Of a DNA stretch of 64,000 bases, positions 9,076 to 17,974 are shown one piece after another. This DNA is from Streptomyces tailanensis (GTDB taxonomy: Bacteria > Actinomycetota > Actinomycetes > Streptomycetales > Streptomycetaceae). The position numbers and the translations under genes are program-made. The stretch spans positions 1 through 64,000 of the forward strand of contig NZ_VTHJ01000013.1 of NCBI RefSeq assembly GCF_008386495.1, given 5' to 3'. How positions within the stretch are numbered: the stretch's first letter is position 1; the number at the start of each line of letters is the position of its first letter. A model generated the notes under the pieces. The model did not search any database, had not been told where the DNA came from, and saw only the letters and a program-made list of their open reading frames with translations.

Positions 9076-9852
9076 ATGGACTTCCCGGCGGACTTTCCGG
9101 CACAGGCGCACCCCCACGGGCATGGCGGGTGGCCCGGCAACGAGCTGGAGGAGGTGCTTTCCGCGGCTCTCGGGGTGCCGTCGGCGGGTGCCCGGATCGT
9201 GGAGGTGCTGGCTCGCAGCTTCGTCTGGGTGCCGCTGCCCGAGGGCGGCGGCCCGCACAGCGGTCAGCTCGACCTGCCGACGATGGAGCTCGACGGCCAG
9301 GTGTACGTGCCGGTCTTCAGCTCCGAGGAACAGTTCCGCCAGGTCGTCGGCAACCACATGTCGTACACGATCGCGCCGGCCGTCGAGTTCGCCCGCGGCC
9401 TGCCCCCGCAGGCCGGCCTCGCCCTCAACCCGGACGGTGTCGTGGGCATCCCGCTGCCGCCGCCCGCCGTGGCGGAACTGTGCCGGGGCGGACGGAGCCC
9501 GCTGGACGGGGTGGCCAGCGGGGCCCGGGTCCGTCTGTTCGAGCCCGACTGGCAGGACGACCCGCTGGACTTCCTCGCGGCCGCCTCCGCCGAGTTCGCC
9601 GCGACCGGTGTCGTCCGCACCGCCCGCCGCTGCCTCGCCGCCATCGAGACGGCCGCCCCGGTGATGTTCATCGGTATCGAACTGGCCTCCTGGGAAACCG
9701 ACCGCACCGTCCCCCTGGACGCCTTGGGCCGCGCCCTGGCCAAGGCCCCGGCGGCATGGCCGGTGAACATGGTCTTCCTCGACGTGGCCCAGGACCCGGT
9801 AGCCGACTGGCTGAGGGAGAAGGTACGGCCCTTCTACCAACAGGGCTACTGA
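9076..9852 (+). CDS. SseB family protein (enhanced serine sensitivity protein)
   Basis: A 258-residue cytoplasmic protein with the SseB N-terminal domain (FVWVPLPEGG, LPTMELDGQVYVPVFSSEEQ, then VEFARGLPPQAGLALNPDGV) and an SseB-type C-terminal domain (CLAAIETAAPVMFIGIEL and ending VREKVRPFY-like). In enterobacteria sseB affects serine sensitivity; its biochemical role is not established. Its position 1.4 kb from the serine/glycine catabolic operon is suggestive, but the transcription units are divergent. The next gene is a paralogue, so the two probably work together. Confidence 0.85.
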   Translation: MDFPADFPAQAHPHGHGGWPGNELEEVLSAALGVPSAGARIVEVLARSFVWVPLPEGGGPHSGQLDLPTMELDGQVYVPVFSSEEQFRQVVGNHMSYTIAPAVEFARGLPPQAGLALNPDGVVGIPLPPPAVAELCRGGRSPLDGVASGARVRLFEPDWQDDPLDFLAAASAEFAATGVVRTARRCLAAIETAAPVMFIGIELASWETDRTVPLDALGRALAKAPAAWPVNMVFLDVAQDPVADWLREKVRPFYQQGY

Positions 9853-9860
9853 CAGGTCTT

Positions 9861-9890
9861 TCAGGGGCGCGGGGAACTGCGCGATCAACC
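9861..9890. repeat. Solitary inner module of the dispersed palindromic repeat
   Basis: TCAGGGGCGCGGGGAACTGC followed by GCGATCAACC lies 9 bp after the SseB stop codon. The same module forms the central stem of the three large composite elements at 34.5, 40.65 and 53.4 kb. Here it stands alone, which suggests it is an independent unit. Confidence 0.65.
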
Positions 9891-10002
9891 ACAACGCACC
9901 CGCAGTCCGCAATGTGCAGCAAGCCCCGAGCCCTGACCGGCTCAACCCGCACACCACCTAAGCTTTAGCCATAACCAGGGTCCAACACGAAGGGCGGCCA
10001 AC

Positions 10003-10797
10003 GTGAGCGCGAGCGCCGGCGGCATCGCGACCGGGCAGGTCGAGCACATGCTGCGCCAGGTGACGCCCGGGCGATACGACGCCTACGAGGCGTTGCTGCG
10101 TGCCCTCGTCGCCCCCTCCACCGGCCAGATCTGGATGCTCCTGTGGCACGGCCAGGCCGGCTCCCCGGACGCGCAGTACGGGAACATGGAGGTGGACGGG
10201 TTCAACTACGCCCCGTGTGTGACCTCCGCCCAGGAGCTCTCCGCCAGTGGCTGGAACCGCAGTTACGAGGTCGTCGACGGCCTCGACGTGGCCCGCACCC
10301 TGTACCCCGACCACTACGGCCTCTGGCTGAACCCGCACGCCCCCGGTGGCGGCGTGGGTATCCCCTGGCTGGATCTGCGCCGTATCGCCACAGGCCTGGA
10401 GCGGCAGCCCGCCGGTCCGCTCCGGCTGTCCGAACCGGCCATCGAGATCCCGCAGTTCTACGCGCTGCTGACGCAGAACGCCCACCGCACCCCAGCCGTA
10501 CGCTCCCTGCGCCGTGCCTGGGTGCAACCCGCGCTCGGCGCCCCGTATCTCGCCATCGGGCTCGACGTGTACGACACCTCGCCGCCCGCCGTGGACTCGG
10601 TACGGGCGATGATGCAGCAGTCCATCGGCGCGGTCCCGGACGGCCTGCCCGTCTCCACCGTCGCCATGTCCGACGAGTACGACCCGGTCGCGATGTGGCT
10701 GCGCGCCGCCGCCCGCCCCTTCTACGACCGCGAGGCCCACGGCGCCCCGGCCCAGGCCCCGGCGGCGGGCGGGTACGGCTACCCGGGCGGCTACTGA
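10003..10797 (+). CDS. Second SseB-like protein (SseB C-terminal domain)
   Basis: A 264-residue paralogue of the upstream protein, with a GTG start. The N-terminal half carries GQIWMLLWHGQAGSPDAQYG and the shared block YPDHYGLWLNPHAPGGGVGI. The C-terminal half carries LGAPYLAIGLDVYDTSPPAV and ends like its neighbour (WLRAAARPFYDREA). A Gly/Ala/Tyr-rich tail follows. The spacing of 150 bp includes a repeat module, so it may have its own promoter. A strong terminator follows. Molecular function is unknown. Confidence 0.82.
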   Translation: MSASAGGIATGQVEHMLRQVTPGRYDAYEALLRALVAPSTGQIWMLLWHGQAGSPDAQYGNMEVDGFNYAPCVTSAQELSASGWNRSYEVVDGLDVARTLYPDHYGLWLNPHAPGGGVGIPWLDLRRIATGLERQPAGPLRLSEPAIEIPQFYALLTQNAHRTPAVRSLRRAWVQPALGAPYLAIGLDVYDTSPPAVDSVRAMMQQSIGAVPDGLPVSTVAMSDEYDPVAMWLRAAARPFYDREAHGAPAQAPAAGGYGYPGGY

Positions 10798-10835
10798 GCC
10801 GCCTGCCCCGAATGACCCGCCACTCCGAAACGGCG

Positions 10836-10889
10836 GGAGCCCCCGGCTCCGGTCCGGCTCGTGCGAGCCCTTCCGGAACCGGGGGCTCC
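10836..10889 (+). terminator. Hairpin terminator after the second SseB-like gene
   Basis: GGAGCCCCCGGCTCCGG pairs with CCGGAACCGGGGGCTCC over 17 positions with one mismatch, starting 39 bp after the stop codon. Confidence 0.75.
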
Positions 10890-10980
10890 GTCATGCGTCC
10901 CGTGCCCCCGTGCACGTGAACGCCGTCCAGCGGCTTCGGGTCACCGTCCCCCGTTTGTTCCGCCGGTTTTACTGGTTCGG

Positions 10981-11349
10981 CTACGGCTTGGGCGCGCAGC
11001 TCGGCCTCTTCGACTGGCACGTCGCGAAAAACTTGGCGGCGATGATGGCGCGCACGGTGTTGGAATTGACCTTCACCACATTGCAGTTCGCCTTTTCCTT
11101 CCATTTGGTGAAGGTGAAGTTCTGGTACTGGACCTTCGGCTCGACATAGCCGTAGTGCTTTCCGGCCACCGGCATTGAGAAGGAGACGCTGCTGTCCTTC
11201 GTCGTCGACTTGCTGCCGAGTAGGTGATGCCCCCGGGGCAGGCCATCCAAAATCCCGTGCCCGGAGGAAGTGGGTCCTGCTGCCCCGGCGGGAATGAAGT
11301 CAGTCGGCTGTCGAGACGGCTCGCAATGGTGCGGGATCTTTGTTACCAA
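10981..11349 (-). pseudogene. Remnant of an unrecognised secreted-type protein, probably frameshifted
   Basis: The C-terminal 80 residues read like a real protein on the minus strand (VSFSMPVAGKHYGYVEPKV, then FTKWKEKANCNVVKVNSNTV, ending SKRPSCAPKP), with two cysteines and unusually high Lys/Asn content. Upstream of about 11220 this frame becomes Pro/Gly/His-rich and opens only at a TTG with no binding site. A neighbouring frame reads plausibly there (PGTGFWMACPGGITYSAAS). This suggests a one-base frameshift near 11213-11220 and a lost N-terminus. G+C is lower than in the flanks. I do not recognise the family. Confidence 0.4.
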
Positions 11350-11490
11350 GTAAGGCTCAAGCCAACCGCAAATTCATCGGTAATGGTCGGTGAACAGGTC
11401 GACCTCATGTGTTCTTCGCCCGAATTGCCGCGCAATCGAAGGGGGCGATTACGGATGATCTGGACATGGCAAGCTTGTATTGTGGCCTGG

Positions 11491-11528
11491 GTCACATGTG
11501 ACACGGTGTCAGTGCCGCTCACGTGAGC
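11491..11528. promoter_or_regulatory. Cluster of three palindromes upstream of the peptide ABC operon
   Basis: Three perfect palindromes lie within 38 bp: GTCACATGTGAC (11491-11502), TGACACGGTGTCA (11499-11511, one central base) and GCTCACGTGAGC (11517-11528). They lie about 290 bp before the first gene of the importer, in a relatively AT-rich gene-free stretch (11350-11813). A dimeric regulator, or two competing ones, could bind here. The remaining leader to 11813 holds a short CCCCC/GGGGG stem near 11630 but no gene I can support. Confidence 0.5.
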
Positions 11529-11813
11529 GCAGTGTTCGGATACCGGAACCCTGCTGGCCACATCACGGTTGCGCATACTTTCCTCGCCGGGTCTGGTGCC
11601 TGATCGCGCGACCGTTGAAGACTCCCCCAGAGCGGTGGGGGACGGGTCGAACATGCTGTTCATGCGGTGGAGTTCGAAGCCGCGGTCCTTCTCTCCCCCG
11701 AACGACGAAACAGCAGGCGACAGAAGAACAGCAGTGGCGGCGGACCGCACCGCAGACCCGGGCGGCCGCCAAGCACAGTCGGCAACCACCGGCACGGGCA
11801 AGCACGAGGGACG

Positions 11814-12812
11814 ATGACCGCACCGATTGAGACGACCGGATCGCAGGCCGAGGCGCAGCCCGAGGCCGTGCTGGCAGGTGTCGAGGCCAAGAAGATCGAG
11901 GGCCGCTCGCTCGGCCAGATCGCCTGGACCCGCTTCAAGCGCGACAAGGTGGCGGTCGCCGGCGGTGTCATCGTCGTCCTGCTGATCCTGATCGCGGCCC
12001 TCTCCCGGCCGCTCCAGTCGCTGCTGGGCCTCGACCCCAACGCCTTCAACCAGGACCTGATCGACCCCAACACCTCCCTGCCCAAAGGCGACTTCGGCGG
12101 GATGAGCTGGGACCACCCGCTGGGTGTCGAGCCCAAGTTCGGCCGCGACATCCTCGCCCGCATCCTGGAGGGCTCCTGGGTCTCCCTGGTCGTCGCGTTC
12201 GGCGCCACCCTCCTGTCCAACGCCATCGGCGTGGTGCTCGGGCTGGTCGCCGGTTACTACGGCGGCCGGGTCGACACGATCGTCAGCCGGCTGATGGACA
12301 CCTTCCTGGCGTTCCCGCTGCTGCTCTTCGCCATCGCCATCTCCGCGACGCTCCAGGGCGGGGCCTTCGGCCTCGAAGGACTGCCGCTGCACATCTCGGT
12401 TCTCATCTTCGTCATCGGTTTCTTCAACTGGCCGTACATGGGGCGCATCGTGCGCGGTCAGACCCTGGCGCTGCGCGAGCGGGAGTTCATCGACGCATCG
12501 CGGGGGATGGGGGCCAGTGGCCCGTACGTCCTCTTCAAGGAGCTGCTGCCCAACCTCGTCGCGCCGATCATCGTCTACTCGACGCTGCTCATCCCGACCA
12601 ACATCATCTTCGAGGCGTCGCTCAGCTTCCTCGGCGTCGGGATCCAGCCGCCGCAGGCCTCCTGGGGCGGCATGCTCAACCAGGCGGTCGACTTCTTCGA
12701 GGTCGACCCGCAGTACATGATCGTTCCCGGCCTCGCGATCTTCATCACGGTGCTGGCCTTCAACCTTCTCGGTGACGGCCTCCGGGACGCCCTCGACCCC
12801 CGCAGCCGCTGA
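11814..12812 (+). CDS. Dipeptide/oligopeptide ABC transporter permease (DppC/OppC type)
   Basis: A 332-residue inner-membrane permease. An N-terminal tail with the OppC-type motif RSLGQIAWTRFKRDKVAVAG leads into transmembrane helix 1. The binding-protein-dependent transport domain covers about residues 110-325, with the EAA-loop region DASRGMGASGPYVLFKELLP. I chose the ATG at 11814 (GAGGG upstream) rather than the long basic extension from 11667. It is the first gene of a five-gene operon; the order C-A-B-D-F differs from the classical dpp order but all components are present. Confidence 0.92.
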   Translation: MTAPIETTGSQAEAQPEAVLAGVEAKKIEGRSLGQIAWTRFKRDKVAVAGGVIVVLLILIAALSRPLQSLLGLDPNAFNQDLIDPNTSLPKGDFGGMSWDHPLGVEPKFGRDILARILEGSWVSLVVAFGATLLSNAIGVVLGLVAGYYGGRVDTIVSRLMDTFLAFPLLLFAIAISATLQGGAFGLEGLPLHISVLIFVIGFFNWPYMGRIVRGQTLALREREFIDASRGMGASGPYVLFKELLPNLVAPIIVYSTLLIPTNIIFEASLSFLGVGIQPPQASWGGMLNQAVDFFEVDPQYMIVPGLAIFITVLAFNLLGDGLRDALDPRSR

Positions 12813-12879
12813 CGTCTGCGGTCGCGGCACCCGTCGCGTCCTACTCAACTGTCCAACTACGAAGGGGAAACCGACCATC

Positions 12880-14634
12880 ATGCGAAGGTCAGCAATGGCC
12901 GCAGTCGCGGTAGTGAGCAGCGCCGGCCTGCTTCTGTCCGCCTGCAGCAAAGCGGAAGACGGTTCGGACACCCCCAAGGGCGCCGGCGCCAACGCCGCGA
13001 CCAAGGGTGTCGTCAACGAGTCCACGGCGGAGGGCGGCACGGTCACCTACGCCAGTACGGACACCCCCGAGTCCCTCGACCCGGGCAACATGTACTACGC
13101 CTACGGCTTCAACTTCAGCCGCCTCTACGCGCGTCCGCTGATGACGTTCAAGCCGGGCGCCGGTGAGGCGGGCAACGAGCTCGTCCCGGACCTCGCCGAG
13201 AGCGCGGGCACGCCCAGCGACGGCGGCAAGACCTGGACGTACAAGATCCGTCAGGGCGTCAAGTTCGAGGACGGCACCCCGGTCACCACGAAGGACGTCA
13301 AGTACGCCATCGAGCGGTCGAACTTCGCCCGTGACGTGCTCTCCCTCGGCCCGAACTACTTCCAGCAGATGCTGGACGACCCGGACAAGTACAAGGGCCC
13401 GTACGAGGACAAGAGCGACAAGGGCATCGCGTCCATCGAGACCCCGGACGACCACACCATCGTCTTCAAGCTGAACAAGGCGTTCGCCGAGTTCGACTAC
13501 CTGGCGAGCATGCCGCAGACGGCTCCGGTGCCGAAGGCCAAGGACGCCGGCATCGACTACACCAAGAAGGTCGTGTCCAGCGGCTCGTACAAGTTCGAGA
13601 AGTACGAGGAGGGCAAGCAGATCGTCCTCGTGCGCAACCCGGAGTGGGACGCCAAGACGGACCCGCTGCGCAAGCAGTACCCCGAGAAGATCGTGGTCAA
13701 CCTCAAGATCAACAAGGCCACCATCGACAAGGACGTCATGGCCGGCGACACCATGATCGACATCCAGGGCACCGGTGTCGACGCCCAGACCCAGGCCCAG
13801 GTCCTGAAGGACAAGGACCAGATGGCCAACACCGACAACGCGCCCGGTGGCCGTCTGGTGTACACGGCGATCAACACCAAGCTGGCGCCGTTCGACAACA
13901 TCGAGTGCCGCAAGGCCGTGCAGTACGCGATCGACAAGGTCGCCGTGCAGACCGCGATGGGCGGTCCGATCCGCGGTGACATCGCCTCCACCGTCCTGCC
14001 GACCGACGTCTCGGGCTACGAGAAGGCCGACCTGTACGCCACCGAGGGCAACAAGGGTGACGTCACCAAGGCCAAGGAGCACCTGAAGGCCTGTGGCAAG
14101 GAGAACGGCTTCAAGACCTCCATCTCGGCCCGTACCGACCGTCAGGGCGAGGTCGACGCCGCCACCGCGATCGTCGGCGCGCTGAAGGAGATCGGTATCG
14201 AGGCGGACATCAAGCAGTACCCGTCCGGTAAGTACTTCTCGGACTACGCGGGCGTGCCCTCGTTCGACAAGAAGAACAACATCGGCCTGATGATGATGCA
14301 GTGGGGTGCCGACTGGCCCACCGGCTACGGCTTCCTGCAGCAGATCGCGCACGGCAAGGCCATCAGCCAGTCCGGCAACACGAACCTGTCCCAGCTGGAC
14401 GACCCCGCGATCAACAAGCTGCTGGACGACGCGATCGGCAACACCGACGAGGCCGCCCGCACCGCGGCGTACACCGAGGTCGACAAGTTGGTCATGGAGC
14501 AGGCCGCGATCGTCCCGCTGACCTACTTCAAGGTTCTGCTGTACCGCTCGCCGTACGCCACCAACCTGGTGTCGTCCTCGGCCTTCAGCGGTCAGTACGA
14601 CTACCTCAACATCGGTACCACGGAAAAGAAGTAG
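12880..14634 (+). CDS. Peptide ABC transporter substrate-binding lipoprotein (family 5)
   Basis: A 584-residue extracytoplasmic solute-binding protein. The lipoprotein signal peptide ends in LLLSAC (about residues 17-22), the lipidated Cys followed by a Ser/Lys/Asp-rich linker. The mature protein has the family-5 features TYASTDTPESLDPGNMYYAY and YKIRQGVKFEDGTPVTTKDV. Codon use is strongly biased (AAG, GAC, AAC), suggesting high expression. It lies between the two permease genes. The ligand is probably a di- or oligopeptide by family and operon, but the pocket was not analysed. Confidence 0.93.
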   Translation: MRRSAMAAVAVVSSAGLLLSACSKAEDGSDTPKGAGANAATKGVVNESTAEGGTVTYASTDTPESLDPGNMYYAYGFNFSRLYARPLMTFKPGAGEAGNELVPDLAESAGTPSDGGKTWTYKIRQGVKFEDGTPVTTKDVKYAIERSNFARDVLSLGPNYFQQMLDDPDKYKGPYEDKSDKGIASIETPDDHTIVFKLNKAFAEFDYLASMPQTAPVPKAKDAGIDYTKKVVSSGSYKFEKYEEGKQIVLVRNPEWDAKTDPLRKQYPEKIVVNLKINKATIDKDVMAGDTMIDIQGTGVDAQTQAQVLKDKDQMANTDNAPGGRLVYTAINTKLAPFDNIECRKAVQYAIDKVAVQTAMGGPIRGDIASTVLPTDVSGYEKADLYATEGNKGDVTKAKEHLKACGKENGFKTSISARTDRQGEVDAATAIVGALKEIGIEADIKQYPSGKYFSDYAGVPSFDKKNNIGLMMMQWGADWPTGYGFLQQIAHGKAISQSGNTNLSQLDDPAINKLLDDAIGNTDEAARTAAYTEVDKLVMEQAAIVPLTYFKVLLYRSPYATNLVSSSAFSGQYDYLNIGTTEKK

Positions 14635-14703
14635 CCCCGGAAGGCAGGTGAAGGCATTGGCGCCCGCGGGTGGGGTCACCCGCGGGCGCCGGCGCCGGTC
14701 CTC

Positions 14704-15711
14704 GTGATCTCGTACATCATCCGCCGGACGATCGCGGCGGTGATCCTGCTGCTCGTCGTCACCGCGGTCACCTTCGGCATCTTCTTCATCCTGCCGAAGC
14801 TCGCAGGACAGACTGTCGACCAGCTGGCACAGCAGTACATCGGCAAGAACCCCTCGCCCGAGGACATCGCGGCGGTCAAGCGCAACCTCGGCCTGGACCA
14901 GCCGGTCTACGAGCAGTACTGGAACTTCCTCAAGGGGATCGTCTCCGGTGCCACCTACGACCTCGGCCCCACCACGGTCCGCTGCGACGCCCCCTGCTTC
15001 GGCTACTCCTTCAAAGACCACCTGGAGGTCTGGCCGCAGCTCACCAGCCGTCTGCCGGTGACCATCTCGCTCGCCGCCGGCGCCGCCGTGCTGTGGCTGC
15101 TGGGCGGTATCACGGCCGGTGTCATCTCGGCCCTGAAGCCGGGCTCGTTCTTCGACCGGGCCGCCATGGGTGTGGCCCTCGCGGGCGTCTCCCTGCCCAT
15201 GTTCTTCACCGGTCAGCTGGCCCTGCTGCTGTTCAGCTACCAGCTGGAGATCTTCGGTAGAACGTACGTCCCCTTCACCGAGAACCCCTCGCAGTGGGCC
15301 AACACCCTGTTCCTGCCGTGGTGTTCGCTGGCGCTCCTCTACTCCGCCATTTACGCCCGGCTCACCCGCTCGGGCATGCTGGAGACGATGAACGAGGACT
15401 TCATCCGCACCGCGCGGGCCAAGGGCCTGCGTGAGCGCAAGGTGGTCGTCCGGCACGGTCTGCGGGCCGCGCTGACCCCGCTGGTGACCGTCTTCGGCAT
15501 GGACGTCGGCCTGCTGCTCGGCGGTGCCCTCATCACCGAGACCGTGTTCTCCCTGCACGGCATCGGCGAGTACGCGGTCCAGTCGATCACCACCAACGAC
15601 CTGCCCCCGATCCTCGGGGTGACCCTGCTCGCGGCGTTCTTCGTCGTCTTCATGAACCTTGTGGTGGACCTGCTGTACGCCACGATCGACCCGCGGGTGA
15701 GGCTCTCGTGA
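14704..15711 (+). CDS. Dipeptide/oligopeptide ABC transporter permease (DppB/OppB type)
   Basis: A 335-residue membrane permease opening with ISYIIRRTIAAVILLLVVTA, the usual first helix of DppB-type subunits. The transport domain includes the EAA loop DFIRTARAKGLRERKVVVRH, and the family ending TIDPRVRLS is present. A roughly 25-residue insert with two cysteines (RCDAPCFGYSFKD) sits in the large periplasmic loop between helices 1 and 2. The stop overlaps the next start (GTGA), so permease and ATPase are translationally coupled. Confidence 0.92.
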   Translation: MISYIIRRTIAAVILLLVVTAVTFGIFFILPKLAGQTVDQLAQQYIGKNPSPEDIAAVKRNLGLDQPVYEQYWNFLKGIVSGATYDLGPTTVRCDAPCFGYSFKDHLEVWPQLTSRLPVTISLAAGAAVLWLLGGITAGVISALKPGSFFDRAAMGVALAGVSLPMFFTGQLALLLFSYQLEIFGRTYVPFTENPSQWANTLFLPWCSLALLYSAIYARLTRSGMLETMNEDFIRTARAKGLRERKVVVRHGLRAALTPLVTVFGMDVGLLLGGALITETVFSLHGIGEYAVQSITTNDLPPILGVTLLAAFFVVFMNLVVDLLYATIDPRVRLS

Positions 15712-16802
15712 CCGAACTGTCCAAGACCGGGGCCGCCGTCGGCGAGCCCGCACGCGCCGGGGACGCCCCCGAGGCGTTCCTCGAAGTACGCGACCTCAAG
15801 GTGCACTTCCCGACCGACGACGGCCTGGTCAAGTCCGTCGACGGTCTCTCCTTCCAGCTGGAGAAGGGCAAGACCCTCGGCATCGTGGGCGAGTCCGGCT
15901 CCGGCAAGTCGGTGACCTCGCTGGCCATCATGGGCCTGCACCGGCTCGGCGCACGCGGCAAGAACGTGCGGATGTCCGGAGAGATCTGGCTCGACGGCAA
16001 GGAGTTGGTCGGCGCCGACCTGGACGAGGTGCGCCGGCTGCGCGGCCGCGAGATGGCGATGATCTTCCAGGACCCGCTGTCCGCGATGCACCCGTACTAC
16101 ACGGTCGGCAGCCAGATCGTCGAGGCGTACCGCGTCCACCACGACGTCAGCAAGAAGACCGCCCGCACCCGCGCCGTCGAACTCCTTGACCGCGTCGGCA
16201 TCCCGGAGCCGAACAAGCGGGTCGACATGTACCCGCACGAGTTCTCCGGCGGTATGCGCCAGCGAGCCATGATCGCCATGGCCCTGGTCAACAACCCCGA
16301 ACTGCTCATCGCCGACGAGCCCACCACCGCCCTCGACGTCACCGTCCAGGCGCAGATCCTCGACCTCATCCGGGATCTGCAGAAGGAGTTCGGCTCCGCG
16401 GTCATCATCATCACGCACGACCTCGGCGTGGTGGCCGAGATCGCCGACGACATCCTCGTGATGTACGGCGGCCGCTGTGTGGAACGCGGGCCGGTCGACG
16501 ACATCTTCTACCAGCCCGGGCACCCCTACACCTGGGGCCTGCTCGGCTCGATGCCGCGTATCGACCGCGAGCAGACCGACCGGCTCATCCCGGTCAAGGG
16601 CCAGCCGCCCAGCCTCATCAACGTCCCCTCGGGTTGCGCCTTCAACCCGCGCTGCCCCTACGCGGACGTCCCCAAGGACGGGATCACCCGCACCGAGCGC
16701 CCCGAGCTGCGCGAGGTCGGCGGCCGGCACTTCACCGCCTGCCACCTGTCGCAGGAGGACCGCAGCCGGATCTGGAACGAAGAGATTGCGCCGAAGCTGT
16801 GA
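15708..16802 (+). CDS. Peptide ABC transporter ATP-binding subunit (DppD type)
   Basis: A 364-residue ATPase. Walker A is GIVGESGSGKSVTSLAIMG (about residue 60), the signature motif is FSGGMRQRAMIAMAL, and Walker B is LLIADEPTTALD. The C-terminal oligopeptide-transporter extension has GCAFNPRCPYA, the conserved CxxRC-type cysteine pair. It starts inside the preceding stop codon and its own stop overlaps the next ATPase start, so the three genes form a tightly coupled unit. Confidence 0.94.
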   Translation: MTELSKTGAAVGEPARAGDAPEAFLEVRDLKVHFPTDDGLVKSVDGLSFQLEKGKTLGIVGESGSGKSVTSLAIMGLHRLGARGKNVRMSGEIWLDGKELVGADLDEVRRLRGREMAMIFQDPLSAMHPYYTVGSQIVEAYRVHHDVSKKTARTRAVELLDRVGIPEPNKRVDMYPHEFSGGMRQRAMIAMALVNNPELLIADEPTTALDVTVQAQILDLIRDLQKEFGSAVIIITHDLGVVAEIADDILVMYGGRCVERGPVDDIFYQPGHPYTWGLLGSMPRIDREQTDRLIPVKGQPPSLINVPSGCAFNPRCPYADVPKDGITRTERPELREVGGRHFTACHLSQEDRSRIWNEEIAPKL

Positions 16803-17911
16803 GCGAGACTGAGACCCGGGACGGGGCGACGCCTGTGGGTAAAGCGTCGGCCGAGGACGAGAAACCGCTGCTCAAGGTCGAGGGCCTGGTCAAGCACTTC
16901 CCCATCAAGAAGGGCCTGCTCCAGCGGCAGGTCGGGGCGGTCAAGGCCGTGGACGGCATCGACTTCGAGGTCCGCCGGGGCGAGACCCTCGGCGTCGTCG
17001 GCGAGTCCGGCTGCGGCAAGTCGACCATGGGCCGTCTGATCACCCGCCTCCTGGAACCGTCCGGCGGGAAGATCGAGTTCGACGGCACGGACATCACGCA
17101 CCTCAACACGGCCGGTATGCGCCCGCTGCGCCGCGATGTGCAGATGATCTTCCAGGACCCGTACGGCTCGCTGAACCCCCGGCACACCATCGGCACGATC
17201 GTCTCGGCGCCGTTCCGGCTCCAGGGCGTCGAGCCCGAGGGCGGCGTGAAGAAGGAGGTCCAGCGCCTCCTGGAGCTGGTGGGCCTGAGCCCCGAGCACT
17301 ACAACCGCTACCCGCACGAGTTCTCCGGCGGCCAGCGCCAGCGCATCGGCATCGCCCGCGCGCTCGCCCTCAAGCCCCGGATGGTCGTCGCCGACGAGCC
17401 GGTCTCCGCGCTCGACGTGTCCATCCAGGCCCAGGTCGTCAACCTGATGGACGACCTCCAGGACGAGCTCGGCCTGACGTACGTGATCATCGCGCACGAC
17501 CTGTCGGTGGTCCGCCATGTGTCGGACCGTATCGCGGTGATGTACCTCGGCAAGATCGTCGAACTCGCCGACCGGGACGCGCTGTACGCGGCGCCGATGC
17601 ACCCGTACACCAAGGCCCTCCTCTCGGCCGTGCCGGTACCGGACCCCCGGCGGCGCGGCGCCAAGAGCGAGCGCATCCTGCTCAAGGGCGATGTGCCCTC
17701 GCCGATAGCGCCGCCGAGCGGCTGCCGCTTCCACACGCGGTGCTGGAAGGCCACGGAGATCTGCAAGACCACGGAACCGCCGCTGGCGGCACTGAAGCCG
17801 GGCCAGCGGGTGGCCTGCCACCACCCGGAGAACTTTGAAGACCAGCAGCCGCAGGACACGAAGGCCGTGAAGACCGAGGCCACCGCGGAGGCTCCTGCCA
17901 AGGAGAAGTGA
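16799..17911 (+). CDS. Peptide ABC transporter ATP-binding subunit (DppF type)
   Basis: A 370-residue second ATPase of the importer, pairing with the previous one. Walker A is GVVGESGCGKSTMGRLITRL, the signature is FSGGQRQRIGIARAL, Walker B is MVVADEPVSALD, and the C-terminal cysteine motif is GCRFHTRCWKA. It starts with GTG overlapping the stop of the D subunit. The C-terminal tail is Lys/Glu/Thr-rich and variable. Last gene of the operon; a perfect palindromic terminator follows 12 bp after the stop. Confidence 0.94.
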   Translation: MSETETRDGATPVGKASAEDEKPLLKVEGLVKHFPIKKGLLQRQVGAVKAVDGIDFEVRRGETLGVVGESGCGKSTMGRLITRLLEPSGGKIEFDGTDITHLNTAGMRPLRRDVQMIFQDPYGSLNPRHTIGTIVSAPFRLQGVEPEGGVKKEVQRLLELVGLSPEHYNRYPHEFSGGQRQRIGIARALALKPRMVVADEPVSALDVSIQAQVVNLMDDLQDELGLTYVIIAHDLSVVRHVSDRIAVMYLGKIVELADRDALYAAPMHPYTKALLSAVPVPDPRRRGAKSERILLKGDVPSPIAPPSGCRFHTRCWKATEICKTTEPPLAALKPGQRVACHHPENFEDQQPQDTKAVKTEATAEAPAKEK

Positions 17912-17923
17912 CGTAGAGCATGG

Positions 17924-17957
17924 GTGCGCCTTGCATTGCAAGGCGCACTCGTGTTTT
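17924..17957 (+). terminator. Perfect palindromic terminator of the peptide importer operon
   Basis: GTGCGCCTTGC-ATT-GCAAGGCGCAC is an 11-bp perfect stem with a 3-nt loop, followed by TCGTGTTTT. It is one of the few hairpins in the window with a U-rich tail. Confidence 0.85.
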
Positions 17958-17974
17958 CAGGTGAGAATGTTCGG

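Noticed and set aside
12889..15753. A 954-codon open frame on the minus strand opposite the peptide importer
   Set aside because: It mirrors the strongly biased codons of the importer genes, is rich in Leu/Val/Gly/Asp repeats and has no domain or binding site.
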